From Pseudomonas sputi (lineage in GTDB: Bacteria > Pseudomonadota > Gammaproteobacteria > Pseudomonadales > Pseudomonadaceae), in assembly GCF_021603585.1 (NCBI RefSeq), contig NZ_BQHI01000006.1:62001-126000 (forward strand): a stretch of 64,000 bases of DNA, read 5' to 3'. Each line of letters begins with the position of its first letter. The first letter of the stretch is position 1. Of this stretch, positions 10,301-19,854 are shown one piece after another. Below the pieces are notes generated by a model that saw only the letters and a program-made list of their open reading frames with translations, searched no databases and had not been told where the DNA came from. A program made the position numbers and the translations under genes.

Positions 10301-11097
10301 TCCGACAGCTCTTCCAGGTACGGACGCAGTTCGCGGGCACCGAGTGCGCAGTTCAGGCCGACCGAAATCGGTTTGGCGTGGGCCACGGAGTTCCAGAACG
10401 CTTCAGTGGTCTGGCCCGACAAGGTGCGGCCGGAGGCGTCGGTGATGGTGCCGGAAATCATGATCGGCAACTCGAAGCCCAGTTCTTCGAACACGCCTTG
10501 CACGGCGAAGATCGCGGCTTTGGCGTTGAGGGTGTCGAAGATGGTTTCGATCAGGATCAGGTCGGCGCCGCCTTCGATCAGGCCTTTGGAGGCCTCGGTG
10601 TAGTTCTCCACCAGTTCATCGAAGGTGACGTTGCGATAGCCCGGGTTGTTGACGTCCGGCGACAACGAGCAGGTGCGGCTGGTCGGGCCCAGTACGCCGG
10701 CGACGAAACGCGGCTTGTCCGGGGTCTCGAGGGTTTTCGCGTCGGCAACCTTGCGCGCCAGACGGGCGCCTTCTACGTTGATTTCGTAGACCAGTGCTTC
10801 CATGCCGTAGTCGGCCATGGAAATCTGCGTGGCGTTGAAGGTGTTGGTCTCGAGGATGTCGGCACCGGCATCCAGGTAGGCTTTCTCGATGCCGCCGATC
10901 ACGTCCGGGCGGGTCAGCACCAACAGGTCGTTGTTGCCCTTGACGTCGCTCGGCCAGTCGGCGAAGCGTTTGCCGCGATAATCCTGCTCCTCGAGCTTGT
11001 AGCTCTGGATCATCGTGCCCATGCCGCCGTCGAGTATCAGGATGCGCTCTTTGAGAGCTTGCTTGAGAGCTTGAAGGCGGACGCTGCGATCGGACAT
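7387..11097 (-). CDS. metH: Cobalamin-dependent methionine synthase (MetH)
   Basis: A cytoplasmic enzyme of 1236 residues that transfers a methyl group from 5-methyltetrahydrofolate to homocysteine through methylcobalamin. Domains run in the usual order: homocysteine/Zn-binding (DGGMGTMIQ near the start, [10 protein letters not shown] for zinc), pterin-binding ([11 protein letters not shown]), cobalamin cap and B12-binding ([11 protein letters not shown], with the cobalt-ligating His), and the C-terminal SAM-dependent reactivation domain. The start [11 protein letters not shown] (ATG at 11097) gives the family length; an upstream in-frame start adds 32 unlikely residues. It is divergent from cti. 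No B12 riboswitch is seen upstream. It makes the nearby cobalamin genes physiologically relevant. Confidence 0.97.
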   Translation of the reverse strand: MSDRSVRLQALKQALKERILILDGGMGTMIQSYKLEEQDYRGKRFADWPSDVKGNNDLLVLTRPDVIGGIEKAYLDAGADILETNTFNATQISMADYGMEALVYEINVEGARLARKVADAKTLETPDKPRFVAGVLGPTSRTCSLSPDVNNPGYRNVTFDELVENYTEASKGLIEGGADLILIETIFDTLNAKAAIFAVQGVFEELGFELPIMISGTITDASGRTLSGQTTEAFWNSVAHAKPISVGLNCALGARELRPYLEELSDKASTHVSAHPNAGLPNEFGEYDELPVDTAKVIEEFAQSGFLNIVGGCCGTTPGHIEAIAKAVAGYAPRQIPDIPKACRLSGLEPFTIDRSSLFVNVGERTNITGSAKFARLIREDNYTEALEVALQQVEAGAQVIDINMDEGMLDSKKAMVTFLNLIAGEPDISRVPIMIDSSKWDVIEAGLKCIQGKGIVNSISMKEGVEQFIHHAKLCKRYGAAVVVMAFDEAGQADTEARKKEICKRSYDILVNEVGFPPEDIIFDPNIFAVATGIEEHNNYAVDFINACAYIRDELPYALSSGGVSNVSFSFRGNNPVREAIHSVFLLYAIRAGLTMGIVNAGQLEIYDQIPQELRDAVEDVILNRTPEGTDALLAIADKYKGDGSVKEAETEEWRGWDVNKRLEHALVKGITTHIVEDTEESRQSFARPIEVIEGPLMSGMNIVGDLFGAGKMFLPQVVKSARVMKQAVAHLIPFIELEKGDKPEAKGKILMATVKGDVHDIGKNIVGVVLGCNGYDIVDLGVMVPAEKILQVAKEQKCDIIGLSGLITPSLDEMVHVAREMQRQDFHLPLMIGGATTSKAHTAVKIEPKYSNDAVVYVTDASRAVGVATQLLSKELKAGFVQKTREEYIDVRERTANRSARTERLSYAAAIAKKPQFDWASYTPVKPTFTGTRVLDNIDLNVLAEYIDWTPFFISWDLAGKFPRILEDEVVGEAATSLYKDAREMLAKLIDEKLISARAVFGFWPANQVHDDDIELYGDDGKPMARLHHLRQQIIKTDGKPNFSLADFVAPKDSEVTDYVGGFITTAGIGAEEVAKAYQDAGDDYNSIMVKALADRLAEACAEWLHQQVRKEHWGYAKDEALDNEALIKEQYSGIRPAPGYPACPDHTEKATLFALLDPEAREMRAGRSGVFLTEHYAMFPAAAVSGWYFAHPQAQYFAVGKVDKDQVQSYTSRKGQELSLTERWLAPNLGYDN

Positions 11098-11255
11098 TGG
11101 GGCTACTCGAAAAAGACCATGACGAAGGGCCGGGATCATAACAAACCTGTGCGGTTTTAGAGCATGTGGCACTTTTGCATGAATATCGCTCATGTTGGTA
11201 CGGGCGTCATAACGGTAGAATCGCGGCGTTTTTCTTCAGGATCAGGGTCAGGGAC

Positions 11256-13538
11256 ATGTCGTACCGCGTCATCAGCATTTTTTTGCTGTTTTTAAGCTGG
11301 GGCGCCGCTGCGCAGCAACCCGCGATTTCTTATATCCGTGATATTCAACCGATCTTCACCGAGAAGTGCGTGGCCTGCCATGCGTGTTACGACTCTGCCT
11401 GTCAGCTCAATCTGGGCAGCGGTGAAGGCGCAGCGCGGGGCGCGAGCAAGATGCCGGTCTACGATGGCGAGCGCACCCAGGCGGCGCCGACCACGCGACT
11501 GTTCTATGACGCCTTCGGCAAACGTGCCTGGCAGCAGAAAGACTTCTATTCGGTGCTTGACGCGCAGGGCAGTCAGGCGGCGCTGATGGCGCGCATGCTG
11601 GAGCTGGGGCACAAAACGCCACTGACACCTAACGCCAAGCTGCCGGAAGACATCGTGCTGGGCCTCAACCGCGAGAACCTGTGCGCGATGCCCGCCGAAT
11701 TCGACGGCTATGCCGGCGCCCATCCGAAAGAGGGCATGCCGCTGGCGGTGACCGGGCTGACCGATCAGCAATATCAGACGCTGCAGCGCTGGCTGGCATC
11801 CGGCGCGCCTATCGACGAACAAGGCCTGGCGCCAAGCGCCAAGGAGGCGATGCAGATCGTCCAGTGGGAAAACCTGCTCAACCAGCCTGGCGCGCGGGAA
11901 AGTCTGGTCGGGCGCTGGTTGTTCGAACACTGGTTTTTGGCGCACATCTATTTCAAGGACGGCGAGCCGGGGCATTACTTCCAGTGGGTGCGTTCGCGCA
12001 CGCCGACCGGTCAGCCGATCGATCTGATCGCCACGCGTCGTCCGAACGACGATCCGGGCACTCAGGTGTATTACCGCCTGTGGCCGGTGCAGGGCGTGAT
12101 CGTGCACAAGACCCACATCACCTATCCGCTGAGCGCGGCGAAAATGGCGCGGGTCAAGAGCCTGTTCTATAACGGTAACTGGCAGGTCAACGCCTTGCCG
12201 GGCTACGGGCCGCAGAGCCGGGCCAACCCGTTCGCGACCTTCGAAGCGATCCCGGCACAGGCGCGTTATCAGTTCATGCTCGATAACGCCGAATACTTCG
12301 TACGCACGTTCATTCGTGGCCCGGTGTGCCGTGGGCAGATCGCGACTGACGTGATCCGCGACAACTTCTGGGCGTTGTTCCAGGCTCCCGAACACGACCT
12401 GTACATCACCGACCCTAACTATCGCGGCCAGGCCACGCCGTTGCTGGCCATGCCGGGGCAGAACGACGACGTCGGCAGCGTCCTTAGCCTGTGGCACAAC
12501 TACCGCAACAAGCGCAACCAATACGAGGCGCTGCGCCGTGACAGCTACGCCGACCTGCCGGCGCCGAGCTGGTCGACCCTGTGGGCCGGCAACGACAACG
12601 CCTTGCTCAGCATCTTCCGTCACTTTGACAGTGCTTCGGTGACCAAAGGCCTGATCGGCGAGGTGCCGCAGACGATGTGGCTGTTTGACTATCCGCTGCT
12701 GGAGCGCACCTATTACCAGTTGGCGGTGAATTTCGATGTGTTCGGCAACGTCTCCCATCAGGCGCAAACACGCTTGTATTTCGACCTGATCCGCAACGGT
12801 GCCGAACAGAATTTCCTGCGCCTGATGCCTGCCGATTCCCGTGAAGGCTACCTCGACGATTGGTACCAGAGCAGCGGCCAGTTCAAGATGTGGCTCGATT
12901 ACGAAGCCATCGACGATGACAAACCGAGCGCACTGAAACTCGACGAGAAAGACCCGAAACGGGATTTCGCGCTGCAGTTGCTGGCGCGCTACGGTGAGCT
13001 CAACGCGCGCCCGGATCCGATCAACCGCTGCGAAGACGCCTATTGCTCGCGCCCGAACATCGACCCGGCGCTGCAAAACGCCGAACAGGCGCTGAGCCGC
13101 CTGACTTCGCGCCCGGCGGCGGGCCTGAAAGTGATCGATCAATTGCCGGAAGCCACCATGCTTCGGGTCGAAACCCGCAGTGGTAAACGCGAGGTCTACA
13201 GCCTGCTGCGCAACCGTGCCCACAGCAACGTGGCGTTCCTGCTCGGTGAATCCCTGCGCTATCAACCGGGGCTGGACACGCTGACGATCTATCCGGGCGT
13301 ACTCAGCAGCTACCCGAATTTCATGTTCAACATCCCGGCGGATCAGGTGCCGGCATTTGTCGATGCCATGGAAGGCGCAAAGGACGCGGCGCAGTTCGAG
13401 AAAATCGTCGAACGCTGGGGTATTCGTCGCAGCCATCCGCAGTTCTGGTTCTATTTCCACGACTTGAGTCAGTACATCCACGAAACCGATCCGGTGGAAG
13501 AGGGCGTGCTGGATATGAACCGGTACGAGAATCTTTGA
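11256..13538 (+). CDS. cti: Fatty acid cis/trans isomerase (Cti)
   Basis: A 760-residue periplasmic heme enzyme that isomerises cis-unsaturated membrane fatty acids to trans, a rapid solvent and heat stress response of Pseudomonas and Vibrio. The start MSYRVISIFLLFLSWGAAAQQ is a clear signal peptide. It is followed by a c-type heme site CVACH near residue 38 in the cytochrome-like DIQPIFTEKCVACHAC context, as in known Cti proteins, and length agrees with the family. The upstream in-frame start at 11166 would hide the signal peptide and is rejected. The gene is divergent from metH across a 158-bp gap and is probably monocistronic. Confidence 0.95.
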   Translation: MSYRVISIFLLFLSWGAAAQQPAISYIRDIQPIFTEKCVACHACYDSACQLNLGSGEGAARGASKMPVYDGERTQAAPTTRLFYDAFGKRAWQQKDFYSVLDAQGSQAALMARMLELGHKTPLTPNAKLPEDIVLGLNRENLCAMPAEFDGYAGAHPKEGMPLAVTGLTDQQYQTLQRWLASGAPIDEQGLAPSAKEAMQIVQWENLLNQPGARESLVGRWLFEHWFLAHIYFKDGEPGHYFQWVRSRTPTGQPIDLIATRRPNDDPGTQVYYRLWPVQGVIVHKTHITYPLSAAKMARVKSLFYNGNWQVNALPGYGPQSRANPFATFEAIPAQARYQFMLDNAEYFVRTFIRGPVCRGQIATDVIRDNFWALFQAPEHDLYITDPNYRGQATPLLAMPGQNDDVGSVLSLWHNYRNKRNQYEALRRDSYADLPAPSWSTLWAGNDNALLSIFRHFDSASVTKGLIGEVPQTMWLFDYPLLERTYYQLAVNFDVFGNVSHQAQTRLYFDLIRNGAEQNFLRLMPADSREGYLDDWYQSSGQFKMWLDYEAIDDDKPSALKLDEKDPKRDFALQLLARYGELNARPDPINRCEDAYCSRPNIDPALQNAEQALSRLTSRPAAGLKVIDQLPEATMLRVETRSGKREVYSLLRNRAHSNVAFLLGESLRYQPGLDTLTIYPGVLSSYPNFMFNIPADQVPAFVDAMEGAKDAAQFEKIVERWGIRRSHPQFWFYFHDLSQYIHETDPVEEGVLDMNRYENL

Positions 13539-13634
13539 TCTTTCGAGATCGGCCTGCTGTCCGAACCCTTAGGGGCACCGTAATCCATCGTGGGAGCGGT
13601 GGTGCTCCCTAAATGCTGGACGGGAGCGCCATCG

Positions 13635-15312
<1,678 letters not shown>

Positions 15313-15330
15313 GGTGTTCGCTGCGGCATG

Positions 15331-15361
15331 AAAAACGGCGCCCCGTGAGCGCCGTTTTTTG
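15331..15361 (+). terminator. Intrinsic terminator of nfuA
   Basis: An 11-bp stem (AAAAACGGCGC with GCGCCGTTTTT) and a 7-nt loop, ending in a T-run. It lies between convergent nfuA and cobM and could act in both directions because the 5' side is an A-run. Confidence 0.85.
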
Positions 15362-15379
15362 TGCGTGAAATTCAATGAC

Positions 15380-15399
15380 GCCTTCGCGGGCAAGCCCGT
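15380..15399. repeat. Solo REP element
   Basis: TTCGCGGGCAAGCCCG with the preceding CGCC matches one half of the REPIN at 50524-50585. It sits directly at the cobM stop codon, a typical position for a single REP in Pseudomonas. Confidence 0.5.
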
Positions 15400-16145
15400 C
15401 ATGGGCGGTAAAGGTGCGCATGCCCCGCGCGATACAGCGACGACTCACTGAAATGATCGCTGCCCAATACCCGGCCAACCAGAATCAACGCCGTACGCCG
15501 AAACCCCTTGGCCGCCACCTTCTCGGCAATATCCTCCAGCGTCCCGACCGCCCAGTCCTGATCCGGCCACGTCGCCCGGTGAATCACCGCGATCGGGCAA
15601 TCTGCGCCGTAATGCGGCAGCAGCTCGGCGAGGATCTTCTCCAGATGATTGACCCCCAAATGAATCGCCATGGTCGCCCCGTGCTGCGCCAGACTGCCCA
15701 GTTCCTCGCCGGCAGGCATCGCGGTCTTGTCCGCATAACGGGTCAGAATCACGCTTTGCGAGATGTCCGGCAGCGTCAGTTCAGCGCCCAACAGCGCGGC
15801 GCACGCGGCGGTGGCGGTCACGCCGGGAATGATCTCGAACGGGATATCCAGCTCGCGCAGATAACGAATCTGCTCGCCAATGGCGCCGTACAGGCTTGGA
15901 TCGCCGGAATGCACCCGCGCCACATCCTGGCCCTTGGCGTGGGCGGTCTTGATCAGGTCGATGATCTGTTCCAGGTGCAGCTCGGCGCTGTTGACCACGG
16001 TTTCAGCGCAATGACCTTCCAGCACTGCCGTCGGCACCAGCGAACCTGCGTAGATGATCACCGGGCAACTGCGGATCAGCCGCTGGCCTTTGACAGTGAT
16101 CAATTCCGGGTCGCCGGGGCCGGCGCCGATGAAGTAAACGGTCAT
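15399..16145 (-). CDS. cobM: Precorrin-4 C11-methyltransferase (CobM)
   Basis: A 248-residue SAM-dependent methyltransferase of aerobic cobalamin synthesis that methylates C-11 of precorrin-4 to give precorrin-5. The N-terminal MTVYFIGAGPGDPELIT is the canonical start of the tetrapyrrole methylase fold, and the VHSGDPSLYGA and EIIPGVTATAACAALLG motifs are present. The ATG at 16145 was chosen over an upstream start adding 13 residues because this is the fold's natural N-terminus. It is the last gene of the minus-strand cobalamin arm, 91 bp after cobE. Confidence 0.95.
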   Translation of the reverse strand: MTVYFIGAGPGDPELITVKGQRLIRSCPVIIYAGSLVPTAVLEGHCAETVVNSAELHLEQIIDLIKTAHAKGQDVARVHSGDPSLYGAIGEQIRYLRELDIPFEIIPGVTATAACAALLGAELTLPDISQSVILTRYADKTAMPAGEELGSLAQHGATMAIHLGVNHLEKILAELLPHYGADCPIAVIHRATWPDQDWAVGTLEDIAEKVAAKGFRRTALILVGRVLGSDHFSESSLYRAGHAHLYRP

Positions 16146-16236
16146 CGTTGGATCCTGTAGAAAAGGGGCAGGGCGGTGCTTCACCGACTCTTCAGATGAA
16201 GAATGCTCATGATCGAAAGCGCGAATTATCGGGAAT

Positions 16237-16650
16237 TTACGCCGCGCCGGCCAATGCCAGAGTTGCCTGGGCGTATTTTTGCCGGGATATCAGCAGTTTT
16301 GCCGGGCCGCTGATCAATTGTTCGGCGAGCGCCAGCGCGGCACTTTCCGCCACGCCGTAGCAGCCGGTGCGTTCGAAGGCGATCTGTGAGTGGTGACTCA
16401 AGCGTTGCTGATAACTGGCCAGTTCTTCACTGCTGAAATACAGCAACGGTAGTGCCAGTTGGGCGGCGAGTTCCTGCAAACCGGGTTCATCGCGTTTGAG
16501 GTCGATGCTGGCCAGCGCCTTGATCTTTTCAAGATCAATCCGGTGCGCCTGCAACGCCTGGTCAAGCAATGCGCGCAGCGTGCTGGCCGGGCAGCCGCGC
16601 TGGCAGCCCAGGCCGACCACGAAAGTCGGCACTGCGCTGTCATCGGTCAT
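16237..16650 (-). CDS. cobE: Cobalamin biosynthesis protein CobE (CbiG C-terminal domain)
   Basis: A 137-residue protein matching CobE, the stand-alone form of the C-terminal domain of CbiG. The start is followed by VVGLGCQRGCPASTLRALLDQAL, read from residue 11, with the family's GLG/GCxRG motif. A second signature is TGCYGVAESAALAL near the C-terminus. CobE is required in the aerobic B12 pathway of Pseudomonas; its exact step is not established. It overlaps cbtA by 4 bp (ATGA), which implies translational coupling. Confidence 0.9.
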   Translation of the reverse strand: MTDDSAVPTFVVGLGCQRGCPASTLRALLDQALQAHRIDLEKIKALASIDLKRDEPGLQELAAQLALPLLYFSSEELASYQQRLSHHSQIAFERTGCYGVAESAALALAEQLISGPAKLLISRQKYAQATLALAGAA

Positions 16651-17348
16651 GCGGGATACTGACCTTCGCTTTTGCGGCGGAACAACCAGGCGCTGATCAG
16701 ACCCAGGGCCAGCCAGAACGCGACGTTGGTCAGCTGCGAAGCGATTTTGAACTGAGCTTCAAGGGCCTCCGGAGCGAGCATCGAATGCACTTGCGGTTGC
16801 GGCGCGCCGATCACGTGCGGCACGGCAAGGATTGCCACGCCGAGGATCTTCATCAGCCAGTGGCGGCTGAATGCGATCAAGGCCAGGCCGACAGCGGTGG
16901 AGGCGGCAGTGCCGATCCACCACATTTGACGCGAGGCCAGATCCGCGGCGGCAGTCCCCGGCAGCTCAGGCGGCAGGCCCATCGTCGGCGCGAGCACGAA
17001 GGTTGCGTAACCGGCCAAGCCCCAGAGCAGGCCTTGTGACGTTTTGGTCGGTGCACGCAGGGTGTACAGGCCGGCCAGCATCAGGGCAAAACCCACGGCA
17101 ACCACCAGATTGCCGCCAGTGGTGGACACCACGCGCTGCCAGCCGTCTTCCGGCTCCCAGGCCTCGGCATCGTGAGTGTGGGCGGCGGTGCCGGCGGCGT
17201 GTTCGTGAGCTTCGGCAACCGGTTCGGCCTTTTCGTAGGTTTCTGCCTGAAGAATCAGCGGCGATACCCAGAAGCTTTGCAGCAATGTCAGAAGCAGGGC
17301 GGCCAGAAGGCCCGTGAAACCTGCGGTCTGCGCAATACGCTTGATCAT
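16647..17348 (-). CDS. cbtA: CbtA family cobalt-transport membrane protein
   Basis: A 233-residue membrane protein of the CbtA family, predicted from B12-riboswitch regulons to be a cobalt transporter subunit. About five hydrophobic segments are visible. The first loop is rich in histidine and acidic residues (AEAHEHAAGTAAHTHDAEAWEPE, read in two halves around residue 50), a likely metal-binding stretch. The start MIKRIAQTAGFTG (ATG at 17348) is 11 bp downstream of the cbtB stop. It is coupled to cobE by an ATGA overlap. Transport has been inferred by comparative genomics rather than shown directly. Confidence 0.9.
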   Translation of the reverse strand: MIKRIAQTAGFTGLLAALLLTLLQSFWVSPLILQAETYEKAEPVAEAHEHAAGTAAHTHDAEAWEPEDGWQRVVSTTGGNLVVAVGFALMLAGLYTLRAPTKTSQGLLWGLAGYATFVLAPTMGLPPELPGTAAADLASRQMWWIGTAASTAVGLALIAFSRHWLMKILGVAILAVPHVIGAPQPQVHSMLAPEALEAQFKIASQLTNVAFWLALGLISAWLFRRKSEGQYPA

Positions 17349-17359
17349 GTCGTCAGGTC

Positions 17360-17557
17360 TCAGTGGCACGGGAACGCGGCGCTGTGGCGGGTATCGTGAG
17401 CGGCGTTGTGTACCGCTTCGATGTGCGAAAAACCGGCGAAATACACCAGGCAGGCGCCGAGGATCGACGCGCAGACGGCGGCGGTCAGGCGTTGGCTCAG
17501 GGTGGTGGTGCTGGAGATCTTGTCCGAATTGCTGCCGGTGCTGCTGATGATCGACAT
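17360..17557 (-). CDS. cbtB: CbtB family cobalt-transport subunit
   Basis: A 65-residue protein with one transmembrane segment (LTAAVCASILGACLVYFAGFSH) and a C-terminal tail with repeated histidines (HNAAHDTRHSAAFPCH), the hallmark of CbtB, the small partner of CbtA. The start MSIISSTGSNSD is preceded by AGAGGGAAGCGCC, a good ribosome site. It is the first gene after the cobalamin riboswitch, so cobalt uptake should fall when B12 is abundant. Confidence 0.9.
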   Translation of the reverse strand: MSIISSTGSNSDKISSTTTLSQRLTAAVCASILGACLVYFAGFSHIEAVHNAAHDTRHSAAFPCH

Positions 17558-17689
17558 GGCGCTTCCCTCTGGAGTGTCAGCGGGTGAATAGAGCGCATGA
17601 AAGCCCCTGCGGCCGGGCACGCAGAGGTTCGAACAGCGCCCGCCCACCGCGGGTTTGTTATGTTCAGTGGCGCAAGGATGCGCACTGTG

Positions 17690-17890
17690 TGTTGCGGGCC
17701 GGTCTCCGGGCTCACGAGGGGTTGGCGTCAGGCCAACCTGCAAGCGTCACCTTCCCATGCCCGTGGGCACAGTGGATCTGACGCTTCGCTCGCTTACCGT
17801 TGCGGGGGCAGCACCGGACTGACATGGCTTGAGAGTAAAGCACATGATTCACCGGTTTCCCGTTTCACCCTGTGAAGGGCACCCGTAACA
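17690..17890 (-). promoter_or_regulatory. Cobalamin riboswitch upstream of cbtB
   Basis: Read on the minus strand, the region contains the AdoCbl riboswitch landmarks in order: GGGTGCCC, GAAACGGGAA, CTGCCCCCGCAACGGTAAG and GGGAAGG. The B12 box AGCCCGGAGACCGGCC lies at 17712-17697. It precedes cbtB-cbtA-cobE-cobM and should repress that arm when cobalamin is plentiful. About 130 nt of expression platform, with GC-rich stems and the cbtB ribosome site, follow. The 5' end is only 46 bp from the azlD stop, so read-through from the upstream operon would also pass through the switch. Confidence 0.95.
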
Positions 17891-17935
17891 AGTTGTGTAG
17901 GAGACCATGGGCGGGGGATTCGCGTCAATCGACGG

Positions 17936-18262
17936 CTAAAGCGTCGCGAGTGCCACGTACACCGCCAAGGCGATCAGAAACGCATAGTAGGACTTGATTG
18001 GCGTCAGGCTCAGCAGCCAGGCCAGCGTAACCGGCACGACCCACTGCATGGCGGCTGCGTGCTGCTTGGTCAGCGGATAGAGTGACCCGGCCAGCAGGCT
18101 GACCAGCATCGCCACCGACGTGTACTTGCCGAGGCGACCGATGAAGCTGCGGGCACCGCCGGACAGCCGCTCGACATCGACCGCCAGCGGCAGCAGCCGG
18201 CAAATCGCGGACACCAGCGCGCAGATCAGCACATACAGCCAGAAAGTACTAGGTTCGGTCAT
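17936..18262 (-). CDS. azlD: AzlD family branched-chain amino acid exporter subunit
   Basis: A 108-residue membrane protein with four hydrophobic segments of the AzlD type. AzlD is the small partner of AzlC in exporters of branched-chain amino acids and analogues. The start MTEPSTFWLYVLI (ATG at 18262) was chosen, which overlaps azlC by 14 bp; an ATG two codons earlier is also possible. It is the last gene of the overlapping seven-ORF operon. It ends 46 bp before the cbtB riboswitch with no clear terminator between. The cargo is inferred to be the product of this operon. Confidence 0.85.
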   Translation of the reverse strand: MTEPSTFWLYVLICALVSAICRLLPLAVDVERLSGGARSFIGRLGKYTSVAMLVSLLAGSLYPLTKQHAAAMQWVVPVTLAWLLSLTPIKSYYAFLIALAVYVALATL

Positions 18263-18947
18263 AGGCATAACTCGTCAGGACTGTGACCGCCAGGACCAGC
18301 AGCAGGCTCACTTCGCCCAGCGACAGCAAGCTGACGGCGGTGGCCAGGCCGGCGATCCATTGCGCGTGGAAGCTGTGACGCTCGCGGGCCATCTTGCCAA
18401 GCGAGGCGCTGATGAAGACGGCGATCACCACGCTGACGTGATCCATCACGGCGTTGTCGGCCAGGCTCGCAAAGCAATAGCCGGCGATGGTGCCGAGCAG
18501 GGCGGCGGCGTACAGCAAAAAACACACGGTGTTGGCGTACGCACGACTGATCGGTTGCTGTTCCTTGCGGATCGACATTAGCGTGAATGCAGCATTGGCC
18601 ATCACCGCCAGCGCCGGAACGAACGCCTTGATCGGCCCTTCAAGGCTGGATTTGAGGCTCAGCGTGAAAACCAGAAAGCGCAGGTTGATGCTCAGTGCAG
18701 AGACCAGCACACCAAAGGCGTTCAGCAGATGCGCGGGCGTTTCCAGCAGCGTCAGTTGCAACGGCGAGGCCATCACCGTACCGCTGAACACCACCATGGC
18801 CGGCAAGTCCAGGCCATGGCGACGCCCGAGCATGCCGATCAGGGTGAAGGTCAGCAACAGCGAGAACACGAACGGCAGCGCATCGCGAATGCCGGTCGCT
18901 ATCTCGTTGTGCGACGCTGGTTTTGCCAGTGCGGAATCAACCGGCAT
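18249..18947 (-). CDS. azlC: AzlC family branched-chain amino acid exporter
   Basis: A 232-residue inner-membrane protein of the AzlC family, which with AzlD exports branched-chain amino acids and toxic analogues. About six to seven hydrophobic segments are visible. The typical N-terminal IRDALPFVFSLLLTFTLIGMLG is followed by a small-residue-rich region (VVFSGTVMASPLQLTLLE) and NLRFLVFTLSL. The start MPVDSALAKPASHNEI (ATG at 18947) lies 11 bp inside the preceding gene, which indicates coupling. Its presence at the end of a biosynthetic operon suggests efflux or self-protection for an aliphatic amino-acid-like product. Confidence 0.85.
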   Translation of the reverse strand: MPVDSALAKPASHNEIATGIRDALPFVFSLLLTFTLIGMLGRRHGLDLPAMVVFSGTVMASPLQLTLLETPAHLLNAFGVLVSALSINLRFLVFTLSLKSSLEGPIKAFVPALAVMANAAFTLMSIRKEQQPISRAYANTVCFLLYAAALLGTIAGYCFASLADNAVMDHVSVVIAVFISASLGKMARERHSFHAQWIAGLATAVSLLSLGEVSLLLVLAVTVLTSYAYDRT

Positions 18948-19854
18948 GGGTGCGTTGCCGCGTGCCGGCGAGCAGTTCCTCGACCCCCTCCTTGTAGGCC
19001 AGGGCCTTCTCCAGGTAGTACTCGGTGGAGAAACGCGGAATGAACTCTTCCACCACCGCGACCCCGCGATAGCCGTTGACCGCGAAACGATTGAGCACAT
19101 CGCTCAGGCGCAGGTTGCCTTCGCCGATCGGCAGATGCTGGTGGTGCGTATCGTTGAGATCGGCAATGTGCAGGTGCCGAGTGATCGGCGCCAGACCGGC
19201 GATGGCTTCGAACAGGCTTTCGCCATACGGCAGCAGCGAACACAGGTGCGTCACGTCGATGGTCACGAAGCATCCGGTTTCCTGGTGGAAGCGCAGGTGT
19301 TCCTCGACCGTGAATACCGGGAACTTCGGCCGCTGTCCGCCCATGTTTTCCAGGCACAAGGCAATGCCATCGGTGTTGCAGCGTGTGCTGACCTGATTGA
19401 TCGCGTTGATCAGGTTGTCCAGCAACTCGCCATTTTCCAGCTGATCCTTGTAGCCGGGGTGAAAGGTGACGCTGGTGGCACCCGCCTCACGGGAAAAATC
19501 CACGGCGGCGCTCAGGCAGTCGACGGCTTGGGCGCGTTCGGCCAGATCCGGGGAGCACAGGTTGTACTGGCGTCCCCACCAGCCGGCATGCACGGTCAGG
19601 GTGATGCCATTCTGCTCAGTGAAACGGCGGATCTGCCGGGCCAGATTGACACGTTCCTCGGCGCTGAGTGACCAGAAGACCTGTTCGGCGTCTTCGCCGA
19701 TTTCGAACTCCACGGCCTTGAAATGTCGGGCCAGGTCGGTGATCGAGCCGAGGATGTCCGCCGGGTTGTCGTAGACATTGGTGGAGAAGGAGATCAGCGG
19801 AAAATCCGGACTGATCGGGCCATCGATACGGTACAGCGTTTCATTCGTGGTCAT
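18937..19854 (-). CDS. TIM-barrel sugar phosphate isomerase/epimerase-like protein
   Basis: A 305-residue protein of the xylose isomerase-like TIM barrel family (AP endonuclease 2 fold). The usual metal-ligand positions are visible in order: Glu in AVEFEIGED, His in LTVHAGWW, His in VTFHPGY, Glu in LCLENMGG, Asp/His in TIDVTHL, and His in HLHIADLND with HHQHLPIGEG. The fold covers isomerases, epimerases and oxygen-dependent peptide-modifying relatives, so the reaction cannot be named. The start overlaps the ATP-grasp stop as ATGA, and the 3' end overlaps azlC by 11 bp. It is likely a tailoring step of the operon's product. Confidence 0.8.
   Translation of the reverse strand: MTTNETLYRIDGPISPDFPLISFSTNVYDNPADILGSITDLARHFKAVEFEIGEDAEQVFWSLSAEERVNLARQIRRFTEQNGITLTVHAGWWGRQYNLCSPDLAERAQAVDCLSAAVDFSREAGATSVTFHPGYKDQLENGELLDNLINAINQVSTRCNTDGIALCLENMGGQRPKFPVFTVEEHLRFHQETGCFVTIDVTHLCSLLPYGESLFEAIAGLAPITRHLHIADLNDTHHQHLPIGEGNLRLSDVLNRFAVNGYRGVAVVEEFIPRFSTEYYLEKALAYKEGVEELLAGTRQRTHAG

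Noticed and set aside
7516-11160. Plus-strand ORF of 1214 codons
   Set aside because: It is the antisense shadow of metH, caused by high GC codon bias. MetH has all its motifs on the minus strand.
11166-11182. TGGCACTTTTGC as a sigma-54 promoter
   Set aside because: GG and GC are separated by 7 bp instead of 10.
11098-11255. Possible B12 riboswitch before metH
   Set aside because: No B12 box or CCCGCAAC core is present in the metH-cti gap.
11292-13481. Minus-strand ORF of 729 codons
   Set aside because: Shadow of cti; its composition is arginine- and valine-rich as in other antisense frames.
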